DNA of 64,000 bases from Cycas panzhihuaensis (taxonomy: Eukaryota > Cycadophyta): positions 226,555,741 through 226,619,740 of the forward strand of contig CM041465.1 in NCBI GenBank assembly GCA_023213395.1, in the 5' to 3' direction. Each line of letters starts with the position of its first letter. Positions within the stretch are counted from its first letter, which is position 1. A program made the translations under genes and the position numbers. Below are positions 46,858 through 59,200 of the stretch, piece by piece. The notes below the pieces were generated by a model. The model made no database searches. It had not been told where the DNA came from and worked only from the letters and a program-made list of their open reading frames with translations.

Positions 46858-48000
46858 TCACATGTAAAACTTCTTAAGGAATTTCCCATTAACAGCTTTC
46901 TCAAATTCAAGCCCTTCTAGGGTGGCTATCCTATAGGCACCATTATCGAGGGATTTGATAATGACAAAAGGACCAACCCATCAGGGTTTGAACTTGGTCA
47001 AACAGTCACGGGAGATTCGAGCTTGAGGACGTAGTCCCCAGGAAACAGAGGGCGGGAACGAAGATGTTTATCGTAGGCCTTCTGTGAGTGGGCTTTGGAT
47101 GCTAGGTTAGCCTGATAGGTGGCTAAGCATCTCTCATCCAAAGCTTCGAGGTCCAGCAGGCGAGCCTGACGGATCGACTCTTCGTCGATGAAACCTTGAA
47201 GGGAGACTCGCAAGGAAGGAATCTCCACCTCTAGCGGGAGTACCGCCTCAGTACCATAGACCAGGGAGAACGGGGTCATTCCCGTGGCGGAACGGATAGA
47301 GGTGTGGTAAGCCCACAAGGCGGAGGGCAACTAAAGGTGCCAATCCTTTTGGGATTGAGCAACGGTTTTCTTGAGAATGTTGACAAGAGTCTTATTAAAA
47401 GACTCTACTTGGCCATTTGCCTGAGGGTAGTAAGGGGAGGAAATCTTATGAGAAATTTTGAACTTCTCACAAAGCTCATCCATCTCCTTATTACAGAAAG
47501 GAGTTCCGTTGTCAGTGATTAGGACATCTGGAATTCCAAAATGGTAAATGATGTGCTGGTAAATGAACGTGGCAATCATTTTGCCAGGAGTAGTGATCAG
47601 GGGAATGGCCTTCGCCCATTTGGTAAAATACTCTGTGGCAGTCAAGATAAACTTGTGCTGCGACGATGAAGGTGGGGAGATAGCTCCAATGAGGTCTAGT
47701 CCCCACTGAGCGAAGGGCCATGGCAAAACAATGGGATGCAGGGCCTCGGAAGGCACGTGGGAAATGTTGGCGTGTTCCTGACATCGCTAACATTTTAGAG
47801 CAAAGGTGTGAGCATCCTTAAAGAGGGACGACCAGAAATAGCCCATGCGGAGGATCCTCTGAGCCATGGGCGGCCCAAAGTGACCCACACAAATGCCATG
47901 GTGGCATTCGTGGAGCACTTGGTCGGCTTCGTCAGTAGTGACACAACGGAGGAGGATCCCATCGAAAGACCTCTTGTACCATACCTCATCCACGAGGATG
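46858..48000 (-). pseudogene. Tat A-B integrase
   Basis: The zinc finger is at 47787-47993: ECHHGICVGHFGPPMAQRIL and FALKC. The catalytic core has WGLDLIGAISPP (first Asp), VLITDNGTPFCNKEMDELCE (second Asp) and PYYPQANGQVESFNKTLVNI (Glu) at 47331-47756. The C-terminal part reads WAYHTSIRSATGMTPFSLVY, GTEAVLPLEVEIPS and a terminal VNGKFLKKFYM, ending at the TGA at 46858-46860. Catalytic residues are all present. A stop at 47331 between the core and WAYHT, plus stops at the finger-core border and near 46998, break the frame. No chromodomain, as expected for Tat. Confidence 0.9.
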
Positions 48001-48770
48001 TATTACCTGGCAGAAGTCCGGATACGAGATCTAACTTTACTACTAGCGTCGGGGCGGTATCGCTGCTGTGTAAGATCCCGCACTATGTCACCATACCACT
48101 CATCGTCAACAAGTGGATGGGGAGAGGCTCCCTGAATCGTCAAGATAAACTCATCGGGGAGAGATTCGTTAATGAGAGCACCAAAGGAGTTAGGGATAGG
48201 GGCGTCCGCGAGTTGCTCGGCCACTATCATTCCCTTCTTTGATTTCCGGTTAACGATATGGAGGTCAAATTCTTGGAGTAGGACAGCCCACCGACCAGCC
48301 CTTCTCATCAAATCTGAACGAGTTAGCAAGTATCGCAAGGGATCAGATTGAACGATCACCTTGGTGGTATTGCCGAGCAAGTAGTGCCTGAACTTCTTGG
48401 TTGCGTGGACCAAGGAGAGGAATTCCTTCTCGGCGGGGGAATAATTAAGCTCAGCAGCCACGAGGGTGCGACTGATGAAGTATATAGCTCTCTCGGTTCT
48501 TGAGTCATCCTCCTGAGCTAGCATAGCGCCCAAGGATTCATCAGTCACCGAGGTGTATAGGACGAAGGGCCTATCGAATCGAGGAGGTGCCAACGTAGGA
48601 GCGGAAGCCAGGGCTTCCTTAAGTCCTTCGAAGGCCTTTCAGGTCTTGTTAGACCAGGCAAAAGGAGCTCCCTTCTTCAATAGGTTCATGAGGGGTTTAG
48701 TGCTCACAACGAAATCGGCTAGGAAGCGCCTAAGAAAACCAAGCCTCCCTAGAAACGACTTAATCTGTCA
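48001..48770 (-). pseudogene. Tat A-B RNase H (RT-linked)
   Basis: Open for 196 codons at 48003-48593: RPFVLYTSVTDESLGAMLAQ (Asp), YFISRTLVAAELNYSPAEKE (Glu) and KVIVQSDPLRYLL (Asp), then a tether region. The connection domain upstream (SFLGRLGFLRRFLADFV, near 48740) is in frame apart from one stop at 48768-48770 (TGA, where CGA or TGG fits). This enzyme degrades the RNA template after copying. Confidence 0.88.
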
Positions 48771-49430
48771 TTGAGTTCTAGGTGGCGGTATGTCAAGGAT
48801 TGCCCTGACTTTGTCAGGGTCAATGTGGATTCCTTGTTTTGATACGAGGAAACCAAAGAGTTTACCCGAGGTAACGGCAAACACACACTTGAGCGGATTT
48901 AGACTGACGTGATACTTGCGGCATTGTGAAAAGATGGCACGCAAGTCGGAAGGGTGATGGGCCCTGACGCGGGAGAGACCTATCATATCGTCCATGAAGA
49001 CCTCTAATGTGTTATTGATGAGGTCATGGAAAATGAAATGCATGGCTCTTTGGTAAGTAGCACCTACATTTTTGAGGACAAAGGGCATCGCCTTGTAGGC
49101 GAAGGAACCCCAAGGAGTAGTGAAGGCCGTCTTATGGCGGTCTGCGGGAGAAATCTGGATTTGGTTATAGCCGGAGAAGCCATCCATTAGGGACATCACT
49201 TCGAATCCGGCGGTGCGATCAATGATTTGATCAAGGAAGGGTAACAGGAAATTGTCCTTAGGACAAGCATTATTGATGTCACGAAAATCGACACATATAC
49301 AGATTGCCCCGTTCTTTTTAGCAATGGGGACAATGTTAGAGACCCACTTAGGGTAGTCAATGGAAGTAATAAGCCAGTCTGAGCTTCTCAACCTCCATCT
49401 TAGCGGTGGTGAGAGCTTGGGTGAAGGATC
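48771..49430 (-). CDS. Tat A-B reverse transcriptase core
   Basis: Uninterrupted through the palm: YPKWVSNIVPIAKKNGAICI, CVDFRDINNACPKDNFLLPF, MSLMDGFSGYNQIQISPADR, KTAFTTPWGSFAYKAMPF and the catalytic FMDD (48987-48998) within LEVFMDDMIGLS. Next is LNPLKCVFAVTSGKLFGFLV. The N-terminal fingers lie in another frame upstream (VFAWDYADMKGIDPS near 49510), so a single-base frameshift lies near 49395. CDS is used because the domain itself is open, but the polyprotein is broken. Confidence 0.85.
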
Positions 49431-50406
49431 TTGCCGGCACAGGGCGGGCGCCAGGAAGGGTGGTGAGGTTATGAGTGACAATGGAGGGGTCAATTCCTTT
49501 CATGTCAGCATAATCCCACGCGAACACGTCTCGGAACTCCTGGAACAAAAGGGAGTACTCCCTTATCTCATCAGTGGAACATTCCAACCTGACCTTAATG
49601 ACCTTGCCCGGGGCCAAGACTATGTCTTGGGTTGCCTCCATGCATATGGCATTGCCCTCCTCGAAGTGGAGAGGGGCAAGATCAACAGGAGGAGGAGGAA
49701 GAGGAGACGGGATCGGATCGGCAAGCGTGGATCCGATTGCCAGGATCTTCTGGTCACTAAGCCTGTGGTGACCAGAAGGCAAGTTGGGCACAAAACCCGC
49801 CAAATGCTCAAGCAGGGCTTCATCATCCTCGAAGTAATCCACCCCATGGATGACCTTACTTCGAGTAGAGGAAGCACTGGAGGGAGTAGGAGCAACGGGA
49901 CCGTGATGGTCGTCGGGTTGCTCAACTTCCTTGCAGGAATCTGAAGGAAAGCCAAGAAGATACTCCTCGGAAGGAGCAAAAGGTAATTCTTCAAAGTCAT
50001 TACCTATGGGAGGTAATGAAGAAGAAGAACCGATGACGGGCGGGTCAACACGAGCGATGACGTGGGACACGCATGAATAGCTAGCCTCACCAACGAGAGA
50101 GACTCTAGATGGGGATCTAGAACAAGACAGGTGCGACCTATTGGCGTGGAGGAAAGAGACGGGGTGAAGACAATCCTCGTCTTCGTTGAGTGACTCATCG
50201 TCACTAAACGAAGCAAGGTACCCGTAACTCCCGACGCCAATAGGGACGAATCGCGTAAGACTAAGGGAAGAAGATGCAGGATCTTCTTTGGACGGGCTAG
50301 GTATACCAATAGAGTAAGCCGAGGCATGCATGGAAGGACCTAGGTTTGCTGAACTGGTGGAACGAGTTTGTTTGGTAAATGGGCATTCGCGGGGAATCAC
50401 TCTCAT
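49431..50406 (-). CDS. Tat A-B linker between protease and RT
   Basis: A 349-codon frame covering 49357-50406 starts MRVIPRECPFTKQTRSTSS and is Ser/Pro/Asp-rich without a known domain. Its last third holds VLAPGKVIKVRLECSTDEI, LLFQEFRDVFAWDYADMKG and IDPSIVTHNLTTLPGARPV, the conserved entry to Tat-lineage RT. The low-complexity linker is typical of Tat/Ogre elements, some of which have an intron here. I see no convincing one. Confidence 0.75.
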
Positions 50407-50430
50407 CCGTCCGTCATGGATGAATTTAAG

Positions 50431-51306
50431 TTATCCCCAAAGAGTTGAGCACATGGCTCCCATTTGGTCGAGCCATGGACGACCTAGGAGGCGGTTGTAG
50501 TCCACGTCAACGTCGAGGACTACAACGTCAGCAAGAACGGTCTTGCCCTCAAGGGTGAGTGGAATCACGACAGATCCCAAAGGGGTCTTCTCGCTACTGT
50601 CATATCCTTGGCATCGCCAGGGAACAGGTTCCAGGGCGGAGATGCCAAGCTCTTGCATGACACGCAAGGGCATGGCATTGATAGAAGAACCATTGTCAAC
50701 AATAGTCCTTCGAAGGGTACAATTGGGTGTATCGATAGTGATAGTGAATGGGAAGTTCCACTGACGTTCCCTCTCACCGGCGGGGGGAAGATCCTTAGGG
50801 TCAAATGAGATAACGGGTCCACTGCCTTGGGTGACACCCAAAGCGTGGACCGACGCATCACTTGATCCTAAAGCTTCCAGGAGGAGGGCCCGCTGTTCGG
50901 GATAACTCCTCAAAACGTCCATCAAGGACATTCCTGCGGCAATAGTATGGAGCTCGTCCACGACTGAGAAGGGCTTACCCTTCGCGGTAGGTTGGGTAAG
51001 CGCCCTTCGAAAATTGTAACGACCTGGGCATACAAGAATAGCCTTGGGAAAGAGAGGTATTTCCGAAGGAAGGTTCTCCGGAAGAGGGTCGGAAGGAGCA
51101 GAAGAACAAGAAGCTCCCGCTGCTTCCTTGGCGGCTTGAGATCGCGTAAGGGCGTAGATAGGAGTTGCCTCAAGCAACTGGATCACCTTCTTCCCCTTGT
51201 TCCGGGGTCGCGAAGGTGACGGGGTGCGACGACTAGGAGAACGAGAGGAAGAAGACGAGTTCTGGGCACCCTTCCCTTTGTCGCGGGAAGGACGGGGATC
51301 AGGCAA
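50431..51306 (-). CDS. Tat A-B protease region
   Basis: 291 open codons. It begins with a basic Ser/Pro-rich stretch (RSPSRRTPSPSRPRNKGKK), then TPIYALTRSQAAKEAAG. Aspartic protease follows: TLRRTIVDNGSSINAMPLRV, with DNGS as the active-site motif (near 50696), and VDYNRLLGRPWLDQMGAM as the flap and C-terminal part. DNGS instead of DSGA is characteristic of the Tat/Athila side of gypsy. A Ser/Pro stretch before it joins the gag zinc knuckle near 51480. Confidence 0.88.
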   Translation of the reverse strand: MPDPRPSRDKGKGAQNSSSSSRSPSRRTPSPSRPRNKGKKVIQLLEATPIYALTRSQAAKEAAGASCSSAPSDPLPENLPSEIPLFPKAILVCPGRYNFRRALTQPTAKGKPFSVVDELHTIAAGMSLMDVLRSYPEQRALLLEALGSSDASVHALGVTQGSGPVISFDPKDLPPAGERERQWNFPFTITIDTPNCTLRRTIVDNGSSINAMPLRVMQELGISALEPVPWRCQGYDSSEKTPLGSVVIPLTLEGKTVLADVVVLDVDVDYNRLLGRPWLDQMGAMCSTLWG

Positions 51307-51399
51307 TCTTCCTCGGTTTTGGTTGCTCTTGGTTTGGGTGTTGCGATCACGTTCCCCATGTTTAGGGAACGGATCCTTGTGAACTGGTTGATCTAAATT

Positions 51400-53470
51400 A
51401 GGCCTTGAGGCCCGTTTGGGGGAAGAATCATGTCGAGGGGCATCCTTGGGATGCTGGGCCCTACAATGCGAATCGTCATGGAAGCACTCCCCATGAATGG
51501 AGCACCACTTCTTCTCAAGCTGAGGGTCTAACCCTCTCGCTTGAGAGGACTAGGCGTTTCCATTCCTAGGGAGAGGAGCTTGGGTTATTTGTTGGACTTG
51601 TTTATTGGAGGTAGGGGATAAAGGAGCTTGAAGCTTGAGTTCCTTCATCGTACGCTCGAATGAGCGTATGGCTGATGTGAGAGGGTCTAAAGTCCTCTCG
51701 GTCGGATGAGAGAAAGACTGGGTAGGTTGTGAAGGTTTGGTATCCTTGGTTGGGGGTGGTGCCTCACGGCGTTGTGAGGGCTTAAGAGGTTTCTTGAGAC
51801 CGGCTTGGATCTTAATAGCCTCCAACACCAAACACTTGGCGATCACGGAGTCACATGTGGTCGCCCCCATCTTGAGGACTTCCATATGAACTTCGGGATG
51901 AAGTGCGTTGACGAAAAGGTCTTGCTTCAGCTCCTCGGGCAATGTTGCCTTAGTGGAATGAAGCAAGTCGTGGAATCGCTGCACAAAGTCACGATTCATT
52001 TCATCGTGACCTTGTTTGAGCGAAAGAAGCGACTTCATTCCGCTCTTGAATGGACGGGCTACATCAAAATAGTTGATGAACTCGTCCACCAATTGCTGGA
52101 ATGAATGGATAGAATGGGCAGGGAGACGGTAGAACCACTCGAGGGCATCACTCTGCAAGGATCGCGGGAATAATTTCATTAAAATGTGGTCATAAGCCCA
52201 GCGATCGATGCATGCCATAGAAAAACTACGCACATGCTCCGCCGGGTCTTGCGACGAAGTTCCATCGAACCTAGGAACTTCAGGGGGATGAGGCGGCAGA
52301 TTGGTCCTTAATGCCTCAATGGAAAGAGGTGTTGACCTAAAGTCCATGAAGGGGCGTGCCCTTGCCTGGACCGTAGGGTCAACGAATGTCGTAGTAGGCA
52401 ATGAACAAGGAGCGGATAGGGGTGGAACACCCATCACTCCTTGAGGAAATGCCCCTTACTGAAAAGAGGCGTGGGGGTAGGTGCCTTGGAAGGGAGTCGG
52501 GTTCCCTTGCGAAGGCACAACGAATGGGATTGCGTTGGATGATGGGCAAGACGGATGTGGAACCGGGTTTTGCCCATATGGGCCACCCGTAGGTGGAGCG
52601 ACCCCATATGGGTGTAGCGGATCTACCCCATAAACCAGGAGACGGCTTCCTCTACCCTGCCCCCAAGGCTAAGAAGTATATCCTGGGGGAACGTAGAAGG
52701 AAGCACCAACGTGTTGGTTTTGAGGATGCGTGGGATCGGATCCCACATGACTAGTGGTTGGAATGCTAGTAGGACCCGCGGGCCTACTAGGAGCAATATG
52801 TGCCACATTAGGGGATGGCACATTGGTTTGATTAGGCAGATCCTGAAACATTAGGACCTCGATGAGAAATGGAAGGCGCGACACGTGCCCCCACTGCGGG
52901 AATAGGAAAGGAGCGAGACACATGCGCAGGCACGAAGGGATTCGTTGTCAAAGGGAGAGTAGATGAGTATGAGGCATGCGGGGGAGGAGGAGAAGAGGAA
53001 GAGGCTCCTCCACGGAGGGCACGCTCAAGCCATCCAAGACATAGTTGCAAGCGTGTCGCGCGGTCACACTCGTTGAGATCTTCAACTACGTCAACGAGAG
53101 GGGTTCCTACATACTCGTAAGAGGTAATTGGGACCTCGAACAAAGTAGGTTCCTCGGGATGCTCCTCATAAGAGTCACCAACTTCGCGGTAAATCTCAAG
53201 AGGAGCGGATCCTTCTACGGCATGGGTAGAGGGATGGATATCAAGTGAGAGATGTTGGTCACTTGGGTAATAAAGGGGGTCATCACCCTCTTGGGTGGAC
53301 CCGGGAATAAAGGAAGGAAAAGCATGGGTTTCTAAGGTCGAAGTGTGGTAGGCCCAATCAGAAGAGTATCCCTCCATAGTCAAATCAGAATCTGACAAAG
53401 GAAGAGGGCGATACTCAAGGTCTTCTAACAATGGGGGTAGACCACGCAAGCGACGAGAAAAGCGTCGCAT
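51400..53470 (-). pseudogene. Tat A-B gag
   Basis: The start is at 53470 (MRRFSRRLRGLPPLLEDLEY), 140 bases after the primer site. The N-terminal 212 codons (to 52832) are acidic and Ser/Pro-rich. A frame change near 52870 leads to a Pro-rich spacer (HPQNQHVGASFYVPPGYTS). The gag core is open at 51550-52437: VPRFDGTSSQDPAEHVRSFS, LFPRSLQSDALEWFYRLPA, SFQQLVDEFINYFDVARPF and LPEELKQDLFVNALHPEVHM. The zinc knuckle is degenerate: WCSIHGECFHDDSHC near 51490, of the Tat type C-x-x-H-x-x-C/G-H-x4-C. One frameshift and two to three stops break it. Confidence 0.88.
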
Positions 53471-53609
53471 GCAAGATCAACCAACAATGTTAGGGAAAAG
53501 GAAAAGGCACACGCGTTGGGGGCTGCCCAACGAAGATATCAAAATAGGTATAAAAGGATCACAAGAAGGTACCGAAACCAACGGAAGAGAGCGGAAACTA
53601 GCTCCCTTA

Positions 53610-53634
53610 CTGGTAGTCCCCAGTATGGTCGCCA
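53610..53634 (-). other. Tat A-B primer binding site
   Basis: The minus strand reads TGGCGACCATACTGGGGACT, one base from the 5' LTR. The TGGCGAC..TGGGGAC form is the one I associate with Tat/Ogre elements; I do not assign the tRNA. Confidence 0.85.
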
Positions 53635-53635
53635 G

Positions 53636-56209
53636 TAGAAGCGCATCTATGGGATAGCTACCTAACTAATAGGTGTGGTGAGAGTGGGTGATGATATAAT
53701 CTGAAGGAGAGACCTATGAGGAAAGTAATTACCACGCGGAGGCCTGTAGCCGCGAGTTCAGGATCTACAATGGAATATGGCTACTAACAAGTGATCCTCC
53801 ACCACTTCAGACGAAGGGTGAAGAGGCGTAGGGTTAGCCTGGGTTGACCTAGGGACAGGATCCTCCCACCCTTGGATGGCCGGGAGGGGAAGGGAAAGAT
53901 CTAAGGGGAATAGACCAAGAGTGCACCTAAATAAGTTAAATGGATACACAAACAACACAGGAGGTAAGAAGCTTGTGCGGCTAGAGAGAGGAGGAAAGGT
54001 GCAAAGGTGGTTCCTATGGCCTTTCCTATGGGTAACAAAGATGCATGTAATGAAGCAAATAAAGCATAACCAAAGAACAGAGTCAAATTTCCCTTTTTAT
54101 TTTTCGATGCGTTAATTACTAAGAAAGGAATCTAAAAGGAAATAAAGCGGTAGAGTAGAGTAAGGTGTGCACCTGGACCAAGGGCGTGCGTGACGAGGAC
54201 CAACTCGAGGGGCACCAAGCTACTCCATGCGGTGCGTCGGATGTGAAGCATCGCGGCGGGTTTAGATGAGGGGCTCCCTTACCTTCCCCGGAAAAGTACT
54301 AAATGCAATGCCAAGGAAAGAAAGGAAGTAAATGCTAATAACTGAAGAAGCATGAAAGTATGATGTACACGAGGGCACTTACTGGCAACGGAGCTAACGG
54401 ATAATATCCTTCGCGCTCCTCAAGTACCTGCAAGCAATGGCAACCTCCCCCTTTCCGGAGAAAGGGTACTAACATGTGATACAAGATTCTAACAATATAT
54501 ATTTAATTAATGCAAATATGAATCTTGAACATACATATGTTAGTATCAATCCAATGATGAAAGAACATAAAAGAGGATAACCAAAGCAAAGGTAAGTGAT
54601 CGGTAAGCCTCGGAGTGGCCCACCTCCTACAAATAACACCCTAACCTCCCCCCAAGAGCCACAAGGCAGCGAGGGCGAGGCCAAGAGAAATGGCTGGAAA
54701 CGGCAACAAGAAGATGGAGGGGAGCCAAAGAACACCTACGGCGGACCGGGATGCTATGAGGAGCAAACCGGGCTGCCGGGAAGAAAGTTGGACAAGGACT
54801 GGCGGTTGGGACTTACATGAGTTGCCCAAACCTGAACCCATGCCCTCAAATCAGCACTGCAACTTGTGACAGCGCTGGTTTCAGTGGCTAAAAGAGGGCC
54901 AACAAACCCTTGTTTGCATGCCAAGGACAACACAAGGCAAGAGGGAGGATTTGGGGGGCTTAAAGCTGCTTAGGGAGCATGGAAGGTGGTACGGAATCCA
55001 CCCAGCTCCTTCCCAAAGCCTATGCTAACCCTCAACGCCACTGCCTTGAATAACAAACACAGGCAAGAGGCACAAAGACAGTGGCAAAATAGCCCATTAA
55101 AAGGAAGAAAGCCAAATTCACAAGGACAAGCAGGGAGCAAGCAAGATGGAGCATTAATATCATAAGAAAAACACTTCAAATCAAGAAATACCTGAGTGAA
55201 GGAGGCAAGGGACTTGCCTCAGCCAAGGGGCAGTGAAGAGGGGCTGAGAAATCAACCCAGATCTGAAGTGCAGTAGGTTTGGGACCCTGCTAAGGAAGTT
55301 GGACGGGAAACACCTGCACTTGGAACCCTTGATGGCTGCCCAGGGCGAGAATCCACTGAAACCACTCCAAGGGGCCCTCTCCAAGGTGTGTGAGGGGCTG
55401 GGAGAATGTCCTAGCCACACCAAAGGAGAGCTGGGCTCTGTAGGAGAGGCGCAGGTCCTGCGATAGCAGCAGGGCAGTAGAGAAGAGCACATCACAACCT
55501 TGTTTCTTGAGGAGCAATTTTGAAAGTGAGCAAAAAGTTCTTGAAAATGAGCCAAAAATGACTTAAGTACTCAACCCAAACCTTAAAGCGAGCGATTAGG
55601 GCACGGCTGGAAGAGAGTTAAGTTGCAAGCCACGTGGCTGTTTTGCAATAAATGCGAAATTGCCACGGCGAATTTTAAAAAAATAAATTAGAACAGTCAT
55701 ACCGCTGCAAACTCTGTGGTACCGCCGATGTTCCCGCATCACAAAATTGCCGCAGACGAACCCGAGGCGATAATAGGCTCGGCTAGCCCTAAGGCAAAGT
55801 GATGACCAAAAGAGCTAATAAGGGGCTAAGACACCCACCCGGGGGTAAACAAGCCAACAGACGGGTCCAAAGGAGTAAAAATATGGCTCAAATAGGGTGG
55901 CAAGTCAACCAAATGATGACGGGTCATCACACGGGTGGAGGTGGCGCAAACCTAGTGGATCCTGGAGCGAGGAGGGAAGATGCGGGAAGTGAAGTAGCCA
56001 CCAAGGTGCCACACTCGCTGGGAGTGTGCCCCTACTATAGTCGTCATAGGCTAAAATAAGTGTAGACGAGGACAAAGTCGCCTACAAAGCCACACACATG
56101 CAGACATGCAAACAAACACTCATCAAAAGAAAGCGATGATAATGTGAGAAACATACCTGCACTTACCTGAGTCGGTGATTCTGTATCCATTCCTGGAAGC
56201 CGGGAAACA
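53636..56209 (-). repeat. Tat A-B 5' LTR
   Basis: Plus strand TAGAAGCGCATCTATGGG to GCCGGGAAACA, 2,574 bp. The terminal dinucleotide beside the primer site is mutated (TG to TA on the plus strand). It is close to the 3' LTR except for a short block after 53743 and a ~100-bp patch at 55690-55800. Confidence 0.92.
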
Positions 56210-56214
56210 CATAC

Positions 56215-59200
56215 CTATATAATTCTTGGAATAACATCATTCTTGATGAAGTTTGGTATTATACCACCATTTTACTAAGAGGAGCCAATGATGCCACTAG
56301 CCTTATTTGTATAAAGTATAGTAAAAGAGGTGCCTTTCAAGGCACTTATTCACCACCTTAGTTTAACCATTTGTTTGTGGGTGGTAGGAGGAGATCATGG
56401 TTAGTTTGGTGCTGAACAACTAGAAAAGTTTTATCTAAAGTTGCATGTTAACTTGGGGTCATGGTTATTGACTATTCATTTTGGCATGTCATGCAATCTA
56501 TATGTCCCCTTTAAGAAGATCCTAGCAATTTGCTTTGCTTTATATGTGGCTTGTATGCCACAAAACTGAGCATATTCAGTTAGCCTATTAATGATCAAGA
56601 GTATGGCATCTCTTCCTTCTAACTTGGTTTTCCCCATGATGAAGCCCATGGAAATTTCTTACCATCTTTGATTTGATATGGTTACGGGTTGCAACAGTCT
56701 TGGGACCTTAACTATTTCTATTTTTTGTCTTTGATAATTTTCACACAAAACCACACATATCTTTACATCCACTTTTTGGCCCTTCCAAAAGAAAGATTAT
56801 TTTAAGAGGTGGTATGTTCGTAGAAAACTAAAGTGACCTGCTACTATAAAGGCATGCATATTATATAAATGTTGTTCTTTAAGGGTAGACTAAGGATATA
56901 TATATATATATATATATATTGCTCTTATACTTGAGAGTATTTCCTCGCCATGAGTTGGTTGGATTACTTGCTCTACCTTGGAGGTCTTGACTGATTTGAT
57001 TTATAATGGGATCCCACTTCCATTCCCACCTAGCTTCCCTTATCTAAGAGGGGTTGATCATAGTTACAAAGTATAGTGCAAAGTCTTCTTCCTTGTGGGA
57101 CAAAGCATCAACCACTAAATTATTCGTCTATTTTATATAGTATCTAAAAGTTAAAGGCTTATATTTTGGTCACCTATCTTTGTTATTCCTCTGATATTGG
57201 CCTTTTATTTAATAAATATTTTAGGTTATCATGGTTTGTTTTTATTTGAATATGTGTTCCAAGTAAGTATTATCATAGTTTCTTGATCCTTCTCATGCGT
57301 TGATTTACCTTGATCCTTAGGTTGAAGTTGTTGACTTCCAAAATCTAAAGGTTTGCCTTCCTGCATTAAGATGGCTCTAATACCTTGCCCTAAAGCATCA
57401 TATTTAATAGTGAATGTCTTTGTGAAGTCTAGTATCGTTAGGACTAGGTTGCTAGTTAAGGCTATCTTTAATTATTTAAATGCTTCTGATGCCTTGTCAT
57501 TCTAATGAAATGAATCCTTTTTTAATAGTTCAAGCAAAGGGGTAGTTATCTTGCATAACCCTTAATGAACTATCTATAATACCCTATGATTCCCAAGAAT
57601 CCATGAAGAGCCTTGATGTTTTTGGATTTGGGCTAGTTTATGATAATTACAATTTTCTTAGGATTTACCTTGATGCCTTCTTGAGAGATAATATAGCCCA
57701 AATATTCTATTTATATTTTTTCAAATTGACATTTTAATTTCTTGGCATAAAGGTTATTATTTATAAGCACCTGCAATGCCTTATCAACATGTTGGAGATG
57801 GTTTTTCTAAGTCTAACTAAATATTAGAATGTCATTAAAAAACACTAGAATGAACTTCCTTAGGTAAAGTCAAAACGGTTTGTTCATGAGGCTTTGAAAG
57901 GTAGATGAGGTATTAGTCAAGTCGAAGGACATGATTAAAAATTCATAATGGCCTTTGTTTGTATGAAATGTTGTCTTATGAACATCATCCATCTTGATCG
58001 TAATTTGATGGTATCTTAAATGCAGGTATAGTGTTGTGAAGAATGTTGCTCCATATAGCTTATCCTAGAGTTCATCAATTACTAGTATAGGAAATTTATC
58101 CTTAATGGTTATCTTGTTGAGCTCTCGGTAGTCCATGTACATGTGAAATGATCTATCCCTTTTTCTTTCTAAAATTACTAAGGTAGAAAATGTGGTTTTG
58201 CTTTCCCTAATAGTACCAACATCAAGGAATTCTTGAACTAGTCTTTTGATTTCATTCTTTTGTTGGTAGGGGTACTGGTATAGTCACATACTAGGATGGT
58301 TGCTTCTAGCTATAAAGTCAATGCTATAATTTTGGTCATATGTTGGGGGAAGCCCTTTAGGAATATCTTCAAAAACATGATTGTGGTAGTTAAGCACCTC
58401 TTTCAAGTTAGTTGTGATGCCTTTATCCTTAGTAGTGTCTGTATCTATTGGGAGTTCGCACCCTCCCAGAGCATAACATTTGGCAATGATCCCTATGCTA
58501 CCCATTTTAATGAGTTTCTTCATTTAGTATGAGCTACTGACTTGGGATGGTAGATGAATGATTATATTCAATTGATATTATTTTTATTTAGAAATAAAAT
58601 GGATCAAAAACTCCTACATATTCAATTGAATGGTCCCAAGTGGTTTTAGCCATTGTACCTCTAATATGACATCAACTCCACTGATAAGAATGATATACAT
58701 GGAGGTAGAGAGTTGGTAATCACCCATGGTTAACTTAATATTGATGGGATATAGAAAACGATTGAGTTCTTCAACAAGTTTCTAATTGATAAACTTCTAG
58801 GCGCTGCTAGAATCTATTAGGACAACCACCTTGCTTTTCTTGATGTACTTGACAAGTTTGAGTATTTGCATGGCCACAATTCCTACTAGAGCATAAACTA
58901 ATATGGTAGCAATATTTTCATCCTCCTCCTCAAGTAGTTCATGGTCATTTTCCTCTAGTTCTAGGATGACTTCTTATGTTGGTTCTTTAACTTAGGTGTC
59001 CTCATTTTTCAATAGGCATCATTAAGGAAACTTATGATCCTTGTTCTATTTTTGGTTATATAAAAAACACTACTCTCTCAATCATTTGTTATCCATTTCC
59101 TATGAAGTCATTTGCCACACACCCATGGCCTGTGATTATGGTCTTTTTTACAAAAATATTCTTGTAAATGACTATGATGCCTTGTTTTTTGCTTTAATAT

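Larger units (their letters stand above)
39738..56209 (-). mobile_element. Tat A-B: complete 16.5-kb Tat/Ogre-type gypsy element, TSD catac
   Basis: LTRs of 2,571 and 2,574 bp bound the element, and perfect CATAC duplications lie at 39733-39737 and 56210-56214. In element order: 5' LTR, TGGCGACC-type primer site, gag, protease, RT, RNase H, integrase, antisense PMD gene, archaeal-type RNase H, purine tract, 3' LTR. The DNG protease motif, primer site, extra region before the 3' LTR and second RNase H are Tat-lineage characters. A sampled ~210-base LTR stretch (from 40021) has about 10 mismatches between copies. It is markedly more GC-rich than its surroundings. Frameshifts and a few stops in gag-pol mean this copy is probably not autonomous. 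Confidence 0.93.

Noticed and set aside
47808-49944. Long plus-strand frames (144 and 194 codons) opposite Tat pol
   Set aside because: Shadows of integrase, RNase H and RT, which carry complete catalytic motifs on the minus strand.
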